DNA from: Glycine soja
Lineage: Eukaryota > Streptophyta > Magnoliopsida > Fabales > Fabaceae
Direction: 5' to 3'
NCBI RefSeq assembly: GCF_004193775.1
Contig: NC_041003.1
Span: 23,056,877 to 23,120,876, forward strand
DNA: 64,000 bases
Of this stretch, positions 45,682 to 57,708 are shown one piece after another; the first letter of the stretch is position 1; the number at the start of each line of letters is the position of its first letter. The position numbers and the translations under genes are program-made. Below the pieces are notes generated by a model, which saw nothing but the letters and a program-made list of their open reading frames with translations, ran no database searches and had not been told where the DNA came from.

Positions 45682-46457
45682 TGTCATACCCTAATTTCGT
45701 CCGGGGACTATTGCTTGATGGCATACAACCTTTAATTGACCGCTTCAAAGTACTTGGCACCCTTTGTTGCACAATATGTGAAGTCCCGAGACGTGCCGGA
45801 AATCAAAAGGAAGCGTTGTTACGCAATCCGTGAAATTCCGTAACGTGACGGAAATCAAAAGGAAGTATTGTTACACAATCCGTGAGTTTCCGTAACTTTT
45901 TCGAAAGCTAAAAAAGAGTAATTACATGATCCGTAAGGTTCCGTAACCTTACGAAAAGAAAATAAGTATCATTACGAAATTCGTAAAGTTTCGTAACGTT
46001 ACGGAAAAAGAATCACCAAAAAAAGGTAAAATTGGTGTGTATTTAGAAAAAAAGGGGTGCAAATAGCAACCAGGCCCACTTGAAGAAGAAGCAACCTGGC
46101 TTGCCTGGGTGAGCTGGGTGGCAAGCTCCTCCCCTATTTTGCTATAAATAGGGGGAGGAGTGAAGAAGAAAAGGGTTCAGCCTTCTTGGCACTTCGCATT
46201 CACTTGAAATTGCTAAGGAAAATTGTTTCCATGAAGAAAATCCAAGCCGAGGCGCTTCCGTGACGTTTCCGTGGGTAATTACGCGAAGATTTTGAATCGT
46301 TCTTCGTCATTCATTGTTCTTCGATCTTCAACCGGTAAGTACCCCAAATCAAGCTTTTCAATTCATTATATGTACCCATAGTGGTCCCCATTTGTTTCGT
46401 GTACTTTTATTCTCGTTTCATTTACTTTTCGTACCCCCTTTTGACGTGCTTCAGTCC
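45682..46457 (+). repeat. Ogre 3 LTR, left part, broken by the Athila-like element
   Basis: It starts TGTCATACCC after a GTAAAGAGGGG polypurine tract and has TATAAATA at 46143-46150. The match to other Ogre LTRs stops after GACGTGCTTCAGT at about 46457. I did not find the rest of this LTR to the right of the Athila-like segment. Confidence 0.85.
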
Positions 46458-47065
46458 GCTTAGCAAAAATTATGCAATTTAGGTACAGAGAAGTTGGCGC
46501 TAAGCGGTCCATAACATCACTTAGCGCAAATACTCCCGCAAGCGATTGAGCTCAGCAACCGTGAGTGGCGCTAAGCTGTAGTGAATCCAGTTTAAACCGC
46601 AAGAATATTCACTTAGCCAGGAGATTACGCGCTCGGCCCCATGGCCTTCAATTCTGACCGCAATGAATCGCGTTTGGCGACATTGGGTCTCGCTTAGCCA
46701 AGGTGAATCCATCGCTCAACGATCAGTCTGTCTCTTAGCGGAATTCAACTCAAATTGATTTTGGCTTAGCCAAACCTTGGCTAGCTTAGTGGAAACAATC
46801 AACCTCAGGTGCCAGGGTTGTGCGCTAAGCGCTTGAACTCGTGGCTTAGCGCATGAGTGATTATGCTCTTAGCGAGAAGCAGGCGCTTAGCGAAAGGATA
46901 ATTTTCAAAAAGATTTTTTTTCTGAGTTATAACTTAGTCCTTTCCCAAGAAATTAAAACCCTTAATTTCACATTCCAAGAGAGGTTGATATGCTCCATGT
47001 AAAGATTATTAAGCAAGTTCCTAATGATCAAATGCATGAAAAACAAACACAACAAAGATTAAATT

Positions 47066-47099
47066 TGGGTTGCCTCCCAGGAAGCGCTTCTTTAACGTC
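47066..47099 (-). other. GACGTTAAAGAAGCGC plus AGGCAA-loop hairpin (Athila-like)
   Basis: On the minus strand GACGTTAAAGAAGCGCTTCC is followed by TGGG, AGGCAA, CCCA. The lead sequence and loop equal those at 17648 and 34218; the stem differs but still pairs. Confidence 0.7.
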
Positions 47100-47132
47100 A
47101 TTAACTTGACGTTTTTACCTCTATGGGCAATC

Positions 47133-47733
47133 TCATGTTTTGGTTCTCACCTTTAGAAACTCTTGATCTTCTCCCATTACCTGCAAGCAAACATTGTGTT
47201 CTGGAGCAGGCTTGTCTTCCACACACAAGTCAAAATCAATTTTCTGGTCTTCAAAACCTAACTCCAGCTTTCTCTTCCCCATGTCAACTATGCAAATTGC
47301 AGTCAACATGAACGACCTTCCCAAGATTACAGGGATGTTAATATCTTCAGAGATATCCATGACCACAAAGTCTACTGGGAAGATAAAATGCTTTACCCTG
47401 ACCAACACGTCTTCAATCACTCTATAGGGCCTGGTAATGGAGCGTTCAGCTAATTGCAAAGTCATTCGAGTGGGCATAATCTCCAACTCTCTGTCTTCTG
47501 CACATGGAGAGTGGCATCAAATTAATGATGGCTCCCAGATCAATCAGAGCCTTTCCCACATTGACTTCTCCTATTGAACAAGGAATGGTTACACTCCCAG
47601 GATCTTTGTGCTTAGGTGGAAGGATCTTTTGGATTACAACATTACAATTTCCTTCCACTATGATGTTTTCTTGATGAATGTACCTGTGCTTCCTTGTCAA
47701 CATATCTTTCAAAAATTTAGAGTAGAGTGGCAT
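47133..47733 (-). pseudogene. Athila-like aspartic protease fragment
   Basis: The upstream piece (47446-47733) has the active-site region IDLGAIINLMPLSM, the DLGA form typical of Athila proteases. The downstream piece (47133-47486) has VILGRSFM of the protease flap/C-terminal region. The two pieces are in different frames, so there is a frameshift near 47460. Sequence after the protease is not RT, which points to an internal deletion. Confidence 0.8.
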
Positions 47734-48122
47734 CTGCTACAGAGCTTCGCCAAAGGGCATGGTTATTTCCAGTTTCCTGAAAATATACAAAAACCTTGCC
47801 AAATGACGATCTTTTTCTTTCTTGGAAGGCACTATAGGATATGGTACTTCCACACTTTCTTCCACAACCTTTCCACTTCTACTCTTCTCTGCAACTTTAT
47901 TTTTTTCATTTTTATTTTTCTCATTTTCTCTTTCTTTTTCTCTTGGTCCTCCATCTCTTTATTCTGGACCATTATTTTCTTCCCCTTTTCCTGATTCTCT
48001 TTACCCTTCACATCATTTTTCTTAACCTCAACACCAGTCTTTTCACTCAGTTGTTCCTTGTCTACCGTATTTTCTTCATCCTCAGCTTCCACAAACCTTT
48101 TACTCCTGGTCATCACAAATTT
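47734..48122 (-). pseudogene. Athila-like gag-protease linker
   Basis: A charged, Lys/Glu-rich open stretch (47832-48116, minus) lies between gag and protease. It begins with a TRSKR-like basic segment, as is usual after gag in this group. It is separated from gag by a stop at 48123. Confidence 0.55.
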
Positions 48123-49592
48123 TCATTCCTCCTTAGGATTATTTTCTGTATTTGTTCCAAAGCTGTTTGATGACTTGTCAGCTATCTGCTTGGCCAGTTG
48201 TCCCATCTGTACTTCAAGGTTCTTTAGTGCTGACTCAGTACTCTTATGATTCGACATTGTTACCTGCATAAGCTGAGTCAAGGTCTCTTCCAACTTAGTT
48301 GTCCTCTGAAAGATGTTAGGCCCTTGTTGAATTGGCCTGTTTGAGGATCCACCTTGGTCTTTATTGAACTGGTTGCTAGGGTGTGTCCTCCACTGTCCTT
48401 GCTGATTATAAGGACCTTGTTGGAAGCCTGAAAACCCTCCTTGAGTGTACCCTTGCCTCTTCTGATTCCCCATGAAATGAATTTCTTGAGTTTTATCGTT
48501 AGTGGGAATGCATTGGCCTGTCTCATGAGCTTCACCACAAATGGTACAACCTGTGACCTGTAAAACAGAAGAATGTGTAGGTTGTCCAATCGACAGTTTA
48601 GTTGGCAACTTACCAAGTGTTTCCGTTAGGATCTCAAGTTGCTTAGATAGCAACTTGTTCTGTGCCAACAAGGCGTCGTGTGATGTTAGTTCCAACAGGC
48701 TCTTCTTTGTGGGTTGATGGGTTCTGTCCCTCAGGATGGCATGATCGCTAGCTGACATGTTCTCTATGAGCTCAGTTGCTTCTTCTGGGGTTTTCAGTTT
48801 TAGTTTTTCCCCAGCAGAAGCATCTAGTAATTGCTTGGTTTGTGGTCTCAGCCCATCTATGAACATATTCATTTGGATTGGCTTGGAGAATCCATGGGTG
48901 GGAGTTCTTCTCAGTAAGCCTCTGAATCTCTCCAATGACTCACTCAAGGATTCATTAGGGAACTGATGAAATGAAGATATTGTTGTCTTCCCTTCAACAG
49001 TCTTAGATTCTGGAAAGTACTTCTTTAGGAATTTTTCCACCACTTCTTCCCAGGTTTTAAGACTGTTGCCTTTGAATGAGTGGAGCCACCTCTTGGCCTC
49101 TCCTGCCAGTGAAAATGAGAAAAGGCTAAGTCTAATAGCTTCATCTGGTACACCGACAATCTTAACAGTATTGCAAATCTCTATAAATGTTGCCCAGTGT
49201 GCATAGGGATCTTCATTGGGTAATCCTTGAAATAAATTCCCTTGTATCAGATGGATCAAAGAATGTGGGTAGGTGATGTTGTGCGCTTTCACTTCAGGAT
49301 GTGCAATGCTAGTGAAAAATTATGGTACAGAGCCACTTGAATAGTCCTCAAGGGTAGTCCTCTGATCATGCTCATCTGCCATGCTAATAGCTTCACAATA
49401 TTGATTAGCAGATTCCCTTGATGATGGTGAATCAGGTGATAATGAATCAGAAAAATGAGTCTCCTCCTTAAGAATGGACGCAACTGTTCTGTCTTGCAAC
49501 AGTTTCCTTCTCCTCTCAGCCCTGTTCCTTCTTAGTGTAGCTTCTATTTCTAAGTCCAAAGGAACTAAAGTGCCTGTAGGAGATCTATGCAT
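48123..49592 (-). pseudogene. gag: Athila-like gag
   Basis: The likely start is the methionine at 49592 (MHRSPTG). The first 90 codons are rich in Arg, Glu and Ser. A frameshift near 49318 separates them from a long open piece (48123-49292). That piece has a retrotransposon gag domain, with FSLAGEAKRWL and the following WEEVVEKFLKKYFP, and a zinc knuckle CTICGEAHETGQC. A Gln/Gly-rich tail and a short coiled-coil-like helix follow. Apart from the one shift the ORF is well kept. Confidence 0.85.
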
Positions 49593-49737
49593 AAATAGTA
49601 CTAACAGAGCAGTGGTTATCCAGTTCAATTAGAGAAAATAAATATAACTTAAAGAACAAATATTCACAGAAACAATCAAAGAATAATAAATAAAGAATAG
49701 ACACATAAAAACAAGCTAACTTCCCAAATAGAAAGAA

Positions 49738-49760
49738 GTTCCCCGGCAACGGCGCCAAAA
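49738..49760 (-). promoter_or_regulatory. Primer binding site of the Athila-like element
   Basis: The minus strand reads TGGCGCCGTTGCCGGGGAA next to the LTR, the site known for Athila elements and complementary to an aspartate tRNA. Confidence 0.88.
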
Positions 49761-49763
49761 AAT

Positions 49764-51090
49764 TGTTCGCAATCGGCAAGTGTACCAGATCGCACAAGTA
49801 GTATAAAACGGTAAGAACCGAGTATCGAACTCTCAGGGAACTTGTGTTATCTGGCAAGCTATTTCGATAAATAGGCGTCTGGTATGAAAATATGACTGTG
49901 GTTATGAATAGGTATTTAAACTATCTAGGCAAAAAGAAAGAAAATCACACAAGAAAAATACTGTGTAAAAACAAGTAGAGAATGCGTTGGTCTTCCTCAT
50001 AGGTTCTTGATGCTAAAAAGGATGTTCTCTATTTAACAATGCTCATGCGTTCCTATGTTGTCTCCTGGACTGCTAGACCACGATTCCTCATGATAGCCTA
50101 GCCTAGTCCTGATCAAGCCTAGTCCGCAGATTCCTCTTATAAGACTAAACTCAACCAAGACCGCATTAAGACACACATACACAACGAAGTTCTTGTACCC
50201 CGATTCCTCGTGATAGCACAACAACTTAGTCCCGTACTATCAAGGACTTTAGAATTAGACTAGTTTCCACTATTGAATGACCCTAACAAAGCATGCATCT
50301 ACGTGATCAAGGTAAAATCACACTGGAATGAGAAGCGGATAGCACAGAGAACACACAAAACATCATTACATAGATAGAAATATATTTACATCAGGTACCT
50401 ATAGGGAAGATCCAACAGAGGATTTAGCTTTCCATAGTCCGGAAACCTTCTTTACAACAAAGAGAAGAACAAGATGAAAGACTGCAAAACACAAGTGGTG
50501 AGGATGTCTCCTTCACCTCTAGGATCTCACAATCACTCACAAACTCATCTCAAGCTCTCAGAACAGCTTCCGCTTCGAACTCGCATCTCTACAGATCTTC
50601 ACACAGCAAAATCTCTCAGAACTCTCTGGAACTTGGACCTTTCTCTCTCTAGAACCTTCGTGCATGTAGAGCTTCTCAAGAAAAGTGCCTAACTCCCTTT
50701 GCAAATCTAATTTCAGGCTTAAATAGGTGCCTTGTTCATGCTCGTGCGCTTAGCGCAGATCTGGATCGCTTAGCGCGCATAAGTGGATTTTGGCTTAGGG
50801 TACTTGTTTCGGATGAGCTGAAGCGGTGCGCTTAGTGAACTTGATAGCTCATCTTCTTCTGGATTCTTCCTCGCGCTTAGCCACTGAAGGTTGCGCTTAG
50901 CGAAAGAGTGAAAAACAGCACTTTGCCAAAGTTTCCTATTTATCTTGAAATTGAGAGAAATTAATTATTAAATGCACAAAACAAAAGTATAAATTATCTA
51001 TTACCTATATTTAACAAAAAGTATCTATAGTATTACAAAACAACCATAAATTGGGAAATTTTGATACAATATACACAGGTTTTATACACA
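49764..51090 (-). repeat. 5' LTR of the Athila-like element
   Basis: The LTR runs (plus strand) from TGTTCGCAATCGGC to a proposed TTTATACACA. It has several GCGCTTAGCG-type motifs at 50740-50905 and a TATTTAAG box (minus) near 50713-50722. A related LTR fragment is at 56953-57708. The right end is approximate. Confidence 0.7.
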
Positions 51091-51114
51091 AAAGTTAGTC
51101 GTATTCATCGACTA

Positions 51115-51906
51115 ACAATTATAAGGTGTCAAGACATTTATAGTAGTCAAGAGGAGGCTACTTCTTCCCCATCCTCTTGTGGAAGTGAAGATGAAGTAAG
51201 GGGTGAAGAGTATAGTGAGGAAGTCTACCCCTATGAAGAAGGTGACCTCTTAATGGTTAGAAGGCTCCTTGGAGGTCAATCTTGTGCTCTATCTCAATCC
51301 CAAAGAGAGAACATCTTTCATACAAGATGCGAAATTTTAGATAAAACTTGTTCTCTCATTGTAGATAATGAATCTTGTGGCAATTGCTATAGCACAAGAT
51401 TGGTTTCCAAGTTGAACCTCACTATCATTCCCCACCCAAAACCTTATAAACTTCAATGGCTCAATAAGCAAGGGGAAATGATAGTTAACCAACAAGTGAA
51501 GGTACCTTTCTCCATTAGGACATATAAGGATGAAGTTAATTGTGATATAGTTCCCATGGAGGCAGGACATATTCTTTTAGAAAGGTCATGGCAATTTGAT
51601 AGGAAGATCATTTACAATGGCCTAACTAATGAGATTACCCTCACCCATCTTGGCACTAAATTTGTGTTGCATCCTCAAACACCTTCACAGGTGGCCCAAG
51701 ATCAACTAACTATGAAAGATAAGAGGGATGAGGAAGAAAAACTAGAAAAACAAAAGAAAAACAAGGATAGTAAGGCCTTGTCTTCAAAGGCCAAAGGGAA
51801 CGAAAAAGAGGAAAAGGATTCCTCCAAGAAGATTGTTAAGAAGGAAAATCATTTTGCAACAAAAGGTGATATCAAAAGAGCACTCCTTCTTAAACAATCT
51901 TTCTAG
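51115..51906 (+). pseudogene. Chromovirus-type gag end and aspartic protease fragment
   Basis: Recognisable sequence starts with a QDIYSSQEE-like stretch at the end of gag, then LMVRRLLGG, then the protease region with FHTRC, IVDNESC in place of the usual active-site D-x-G, and GHILLERSWQFDR. A Lys/Glu-rich linker leads toward RT. The fragment lacks the front of gag. The family is probably CRM/Reina-like, judged from remembered motifs. Confidence 0.75.
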
Positions 51907-52663
51907 CTTCTCCTATCAAGGGAAACATCCCTTAGCACTGCCATACCTCTTGAGCTTGAGGTTATTCCTAAAATAAAGGAGTTGTTGGATAAGGGTTTGG
52001 TTCGTAAGAGCTTAACTCGTGCTTTGTTGGTGCCCAAAATAGGTATTATGAGGAACCAAATCCCTATGATAGGTGGTATGATGAATGTGTTGAGTGGTGC
52101 AACCCTCTTTTGTAAAATCACCCATCCATCCAACATCTTCATGATTCACATACATAGGGACTCATTAGGTAGGTTTGTTTTTATTTTTAGTTTCAATACA
52201 AACTTAGGTGCTCATATGGATACCTTAGGTTTGTCGTACTTTTTGGTAGAAAAAATCAACATGAAAATACAGAAAAAGGTATGTTTTATTGCATTACTTT
52301 CCTTAATTTTTTAAGTAGTGCTCAAGGGGTTCCCACAAACCCTAAGAGAATCAAGGTCATTCCTGAGTGGCCCATTCCACCAAGTATAAGGAAAATTTGG
52401 GGCTTCCATGACTTAACAAACTTTTACAAAAGGTTTGTCCCATATTTTTCTATACTTGTAGTACTAGTCATTAAGTTGGTGAGGAACCATGTTCCCTCAT
52501 GGGAAGATGCCCAGGAAATGAATTTTTAGACCTTACCTTACTCCAACATACCAAACACCACTAATATATATGTTTTTATTCCTTTTACAGGTGTTAAGGG
52601 AAGAAGCCCAGAGTTTCAAGAACCTCTGGATTTGAGGTCAAATCCTTTTCAAAGGGGAGGGAA
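51907..52663 (+). pseudogene. Decayed chromovirus RT with large deletions, and pol end
   Basis: Short matches to RT remain in order: ELLDKGLVRKSL, a degraded GATLF.KI region, GRFVF.F, and a post-RT FHDLTNFYKRFV. Catalytic YVDD or FDDI is not recognisable. RNase H and integrase are absent; only a last SNPFQRGGND-like pol end is seen before a polypurine tract AAAGGGGAGGGA (about 52651-52662). Confidence 0.7.
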
Positions 52664-53056
52664 TGATGCAATCCTACCCCGCAATGACATTGGATAGAAG
52701 ACTCCAAGAAGATTGGGCCAAAGATGCAAGAGAAGGTCCTAGGGTTCTCATGAGCCTTAGGGTCGATTTCAGGCCCATGGCCTAAGTATGAGCCCACTTA
52801 TCTTTGTACATATTAGATTAAGATTTCATTATTTTTGGGGCTTTTATTTAGGGCTCCATAATGTAGGTAGGGTACCCTAGAAATGAAGGATTTTTCAGCC
52901 CTTGTATTTTAGGGCACTTAGACTACTTTTGTATTAGGGGTAGTTTTGTAATTTCACATGCATTAAGTGAATATTTGATGTATGTGTTGGGAAATAAATT
53001 TAATTGAATTAGGAGAAGCCCAATCCAATTAAATTTTAGAGAGGGAGGTGAGCTTA
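52664..53056 (+). repeat. Chromovirus 3' LTR, truncated
   Basis: It starts TGATGCAATCC after the polypurine tract. It matches the first about 395 bp of 56260-56952 and stops at GGTGAGC, where copia sequence begins. Confidence 0.75.
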
Positions 53057-54362
53057 CAGAGTTCGATTCAAAGGTGAACAAAGGATTCTTCTTAGGGTAT
53101 TTTGACAATCTAAAGCTTACAAAGTGTTTAACTCAAAAACTTTATTGGTGGAAGAATCCATCCATGTTAAGTTTATTGATGGTCTAACAGCTGATAGGAA
53201 GCTATCAAATCTTGAGGAAATTGGTCCGTCTGTTGCACCTATGATAGATAAAGTCAAATAGTTTGATGAAATCCTTCCTCTTTGGGAGAATCATCAAGTC
53301 AACAACCTCAAACTATGGACTAGAAATTTTCTAACTACCAGCCTTAAGATCATATCATCGAAGATCATACTAAAGAAGTCTAAACCAAACCATCATTCAA
53401 AGATCTTGTGTCTTGCACTCTTTTGTCTGAAATAGAATCTAAGTCGATAGATGAAACATTGATTAATGATGACTGGATCATTGCAATGGAAGAAGAACTT
53501 CACCAGTTCACCAAAAATGATCATTGCACACTTGTTTTCAAGCCAGGGAACAAAAGAAACATTGGAATAAGATAGGTCATAAAAAATAAGCTTGATGAAC
53601 AAGCTAAGGTGGTAAGAAACAAAGTTAGGTTTGCAACTGAAAGCTATAACCAACAAGAAGGTATAGACTTCACTGAAACCTTTGCTTTTGTTTCTAGACC
53701 AGAAGCTATAAAAATCAAGTTTATATTTGTTGCTCATTAAAATATAAAGTTATTTCAAATGGATGTTAAAAGTGCTTTTCTAAATGGCTTTGTAGAAGAG
53801 GAAGTGTATGTAAAAAAACCTCCTAGGTTTGAAGATCATATACTTCCAGATCATGTTTACAAATTCAAAAAGGCTCTATATGGTTTGAAACAAGGACCAC
53901 GTGTTTGGTATGACAATTTGAGTTATTTTCTTTTAGAAAATGATTTTAGCAGAGACAAAGTGGATATTACTCTTTTCAGAAGAGAAGTTGGAAAAAATCA
54001 TTATAGTTCAAATTTATGTTGATGATATCATTTTTGGAGCTACTAATGCATCTCTATGCAAGGATTTCTCTGATCTGATGAAGAGTGAGTTCAAAATAAG
54101 CATGATGGGAGAACTTGTGTTCTTTCTAGGGCTTCAAATCAAGCAAGACAGTAAAGGTATATATATTCGTTAGCAAAAATACACTAAAGAGCTTCTAAAG
54201 AAGTTCAAGATGGAAGGTGTCAAACCAATGAAAAAACCTATGCATGCTTTTAGTCCTCTGAGAAGAGATAAATTAGGTATACCAATAGATTAGATGATCT
54301 ACAAAGGTATGATTGGCTCACTTTTCTATCTGACTGCTAGAAGATTTGATATTATGTATAGT
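53057..54362 (+). pseudogene. Ty1/copia pol fragment (RT region)
   Basis: Copia RT motifs occur in order: FDSK...GFFLGY before RT, MDVKSAFLNG, KALYGLKQGPR, YVDDIIFGA (about 54015) and FFLGLQIKQD, then a decayed MIGSLFYLTAR. Several stops and shifts break the frame. There is no LTR on either side, and the end is cut by the repeat starting at 54363. It differs from the SIRE pol at 12324. Confidence 0.8.
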
Positions 54363-56259
54363 GAAGTACCTAAAACACACTAGAAGGGGGGTTGAATAGT
54401 GTGATGGATAAAAATTTTGTCCTTTGAAATCTGTGAGGACTTTTCTCAAACAGATATCAGTTTGTTGGAAAGGTAACCTATAGAAAGGATCTAGTTATAT
54501 AGAAACAATAAAGAAAATATAGAGGTTTTATATTGGTTCACCCCAACTCTTGGGCTGCATTATGTTCTCCTTCAAAACTTGAAGGGTTCCACTAATCAAA
54601 TCTTTGATTACAACCAAGTATTCTCTATGCCACTTCTAGCTACAACGAGTACACTCTAGACCATTCTTGACACTACCCTTAATCATTCTCTGAGATTAAG
54701 ACCCATATATTTTTTGTCACAAAGCCACTTTTAACTTTCACAAACAATAGATGCATGATATAAAATGTATTCTAATCACTCAAAGAGTGGTTACACAAAA
54801 AGCTTGAATACAATGAAACTTGCTAGTTTAGCAGAGCTAAGGTTCACTCAATTTGCTCAATTTTCTTTCGTCCAATTAAACTGACAGCATTACAATACTT
54901 TGTTCATTTTAACTTAGATGATTCTTGTCGCAACCTACGCTATGACGGGACGACGAAGGCAAAATAGAAAAGCCAAAGCGTCCATCTCCAAGGGAGAAAA
55001 CGAACGGAGTCACCACCAACGTTATTCGAGGAAAACATTAGAAAAACCAAAAATGAGGTCTACGAATTTTGAAAATAAGGGTTCAGGAGTTGTTTATGCA
55101 TGGGGAAAGTATTAGCACACCACGCGCCCGTCACAAGGGACGTTAGCCTTTAATCGAGTGTGCAAAAATGTGACTTCAATATTATTAATTTTCCCTTTTC
55201 AATGAGGAATTCAAACCTACGTAGTTCTTTAAAGTGAGAAAGTTTGTGCGTCAAATTGTTTTTATGCTTTTGAAAGATTCCCCTTTTTAATTAATAAGAA
55301 CAAAAGAGTGTCGTTAAGGCGTTGGACCTTGAACGATTTTAAGTGACTTTGACGGAGAGGAAATCAATTATGCGTTGGTTTCATTAACTTTCAATGACTT
55401 TAAAAGACAACTTTATGACGCTAATGATTGGTTAAGATTAAACTTTACAAAAGAAAAGAGATTATCGATGATAAAAGCAGGAGATGAATATGCACGAAAC
55501 AACAAAAGGGACCCCTAAGGGTGCATAGATCACATTCAAATCTTAAAAACAAAACTAACCGATGGTCATACGAAGAACGATGTAGAGGTTGATCACCATT
55601 GTGATTGCGGCAACACCTTAACTTCATTTTCTCTTCTTTCTTCTTCTTCTTCTCCCTTATTTCTCTCAATTTCTCTCAATGTTGAATGCTGGAACCCCTT
55701 AAAACACCCCTAGGATGCCTATTTATAGGCAAAGGGTCACTTTAGGGAAATTGCACCTTGCCCAGGTGAGCTAAAACCTAGTGCTGAAGCAATGAGCTCG
55801 CCTGGTTTCTTCATCATGAAGCTATTTGGTGGCCCAGGCGAGCCAAAGGCTAGCCTGAGTGAGCTAGGGTCTAGGAAAACCAAGGAAAAGACCCTTTTGC
55901 CCCCCCTTTTTTTGGTTTTTTTCGCATTCTTGATCAAAACACTGAAAGATCATTTGTTTCACACTGTAACTGACGTTCAACACCGTAAGTCGACTAGCAA
56001 GGATCAAAAGATCAACGAATGGTAGTCCCCATACGAAATTAGGGTATGACAATTCTCTGATGATTTAATAACATTATCACGAACATCTTCAAGCTTTATA
56101 TAGACTTTAGAGCTTTGATCTGTTAAGAGATCTTAGTTAGCCATTGTCTAATAGCTTGAGCACTTTACACGAGGCACGTTACTGTGCAGAGAAAGAGTGT
56201 GACGACCACAAACATTTTCTATAGCAAATCTTCAAAGAAGTACAACTTGTCAGAGTCGC
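54363..56259. mobile_element. Unclassified non-coding repeat, split by an Ogre-type solo LTR
   Basis: It starts near CTAGAAGGGGGGTTGAATAG and continues after the solo LTR (56057-56259). No coding sequence is recognisable. The start resembles that at 29226 only in the GGGGGGTTGAAT part. The limits are approximate. Confidence 0.35.
54926..56051 (-). mobile_element. Ogre-type solo LTR with ATTCT target-site duplication
   Basis: The 1126-bp LTR runs from TGTCGCAACC to GGTATGACA on the plus strand, so it is in minus orientation. It is flanked by ATTCT at 54921-54925 and 56052-56056. A minus-strand TATAAATA is at 55720-55727. It is shorter and diverged from the other Ogre LTRs but keeps both ends and part of the TACGTAGG unit. 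Confidence 0.88.
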
Positions 56260-56952
56260 TAATGCAATCCTTCCTCCCAAGGGCATTGGATAGAAGACTC
56301 CAAGAAGATTGGGCTAGAGATGCAACAGAAGGCCCTAGGGTTCTCATAAGCCTTAGGGTAGATTTTGGACCCATGGGCTAAGTATGAGCTCACTTATCTT
56401 TGTACATATTAGATTAATGTTTCATTATTTTTTGGCCTTGTATTTAGGGCCCCATAATGTAGGTAGGGTACCTTAAAATTCTAGGATTTTTCAGCCCTTG
56501 TATTTTAGGGCACCTAGACTAGGTTTTTGTATTAGGGGTAGTTTTGTAATTTCACATGCATTAAGTGAATATTTGATGTGTGTATTGGGAAATAAATTTA
56601 ATTTAATTGGGAGCAGCCCAATCCAATTAAATTTTAGAGGAGGAGGTGAGCATTTTCTTTTTACACCCCATTGACACATCATATAGTCACACTTTGTGCA
56701 TGTCCTTCATGCTTTACATGCCTCATGACACCTAAGCACCCTTAGTGGAGAATCTTGGACTTGATTTCGGATTAGTGGGCTGAAATATAGCTAAAATTCA
56801 CTAATCATAATTAGTGAAATTTTGGCTCCACAAATTCAATTTCAAATTCAAGTGCAATTTGAATTGAAATTCAAATTTCCCTCCAATTTTGTGTGACACT
56901 TTACTTGTTCGACTTGAATACTTGTTTACTCCATCGTCCAAATTGGTATTAC
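56260..56952 (+). repeat. Chromovirus LTR, second copy
   Basis: It starts TAATGCAATCC and matches 52664-53056 over its first about 395 bp, then continues to about TTGGTATTACA. No internal chromovirus sequence adjoins it, so it is a solo LTR or an LTR fragment. The right limit is approximate. Confidence 0.6.
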
Positions 56953-57708
56953 ATGTTTTTATATGGGAGTGGTCTCACCGGCAAGCGCACCGGGTCGCCA
57001 AGTAAAAATAATTAAAATAGAATGAACTGAGTATTGAACACAGGGAACTTGTTCATTTAGCAAAGTTTTGTTAAGTAAGCAGGCATTTGCAAACAAAAAT
57101 TAATGATTGTGAATTAAAGCAAAAGTATGTTCTATCCTAAGTAAAAGCAATAAACGAGAACAAGTAAGTGTGAAAACAAATATCTAAAGGCGTTGGGTCC
57201 TCCTACTGAGTAAGTTGATGCAATTAAAGATGTTTTTCTAATTAAAGATGTTCCTGTGTTCTATGCTGAGGACAAAAGAATACCAAACACCAATTCCTCT
57301 AGAGTTTGGATTAATTTAAATCAAACTTCGTTCGCAGATCCCTCTTGTTGAACTTAGCCTAATTTAAACAGCATTATACTCACAACATATCAAAGAAAAC
57401 CAAAACCCTGCACACTATCCCTAGCAATGCAGTTATCCAGTCCTTTCTCTATCAAGTTCTAAGGAAATAATACATTTCCCAATGCTAAAGTCCCTAACAG
57501 CACACATAAATGGGTGATCAAGCCACAAGCATGCATACAATAAGCATAGATAGAAGCAATGAACACATAAAACGACCTTAATTAGATATGAAAAAGAGTT
57601 TGCATCAACTACTCAGTAAGAATCCCCAACTGAGGGTTTTAGCCTTTCATGGCAAGGAAGCTCCTTTTACACTGAAGAAGATGAATAAAGAGAAATTGCT
57701 TGCTTACT
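56953..57708 (-). repeat. Athila-like LTR fragment
   Basis: CACCGGCAAGCGCACCGGGTC and the following AGTATTGAACACAGGGAACT parallel the end of the LTR at 49764, as does a GGCGTTGGGTCCTCC stretch. No gene is seen. It stops where the Ogre 4 LTR begins. Confidence 0.6.

Larger units (their letters stand above)
39773..46457 (+). mobile_element. Ogre 3: older Ogre 3' UTR and broken 3' LTR
   Basis: This is diverged from Ogre 2 but in the same order: hairpin-array remnant, broken ORF fragment, 67-bp array, A-rich spacer, TACGTAGG unit, a further array, polypurine tract and LTR. The body of Ogre 3 would lie left of the Ogre 2 insertion, outside the window. Confidence 0.8.
46458..51090 (-). mobile_element. 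Athila-like Ty3/gypsy element, internally deleted and truncated
   Basis: On the minus strand this shows an LTR (49764-51090), an aspartate-tRNA-type primer site, gag, a protease fragment, then the AGGCAA-loop motif and a GCTTAGC-rich tail. RT, RNase H, integrase and the 3' LTR are missing. The left limit is where the Ogre 3 LTR stops. The right limit (TTTATACACA at 51090) is a proposal without a confirmed target-site duplication. Confidence 0.75.
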
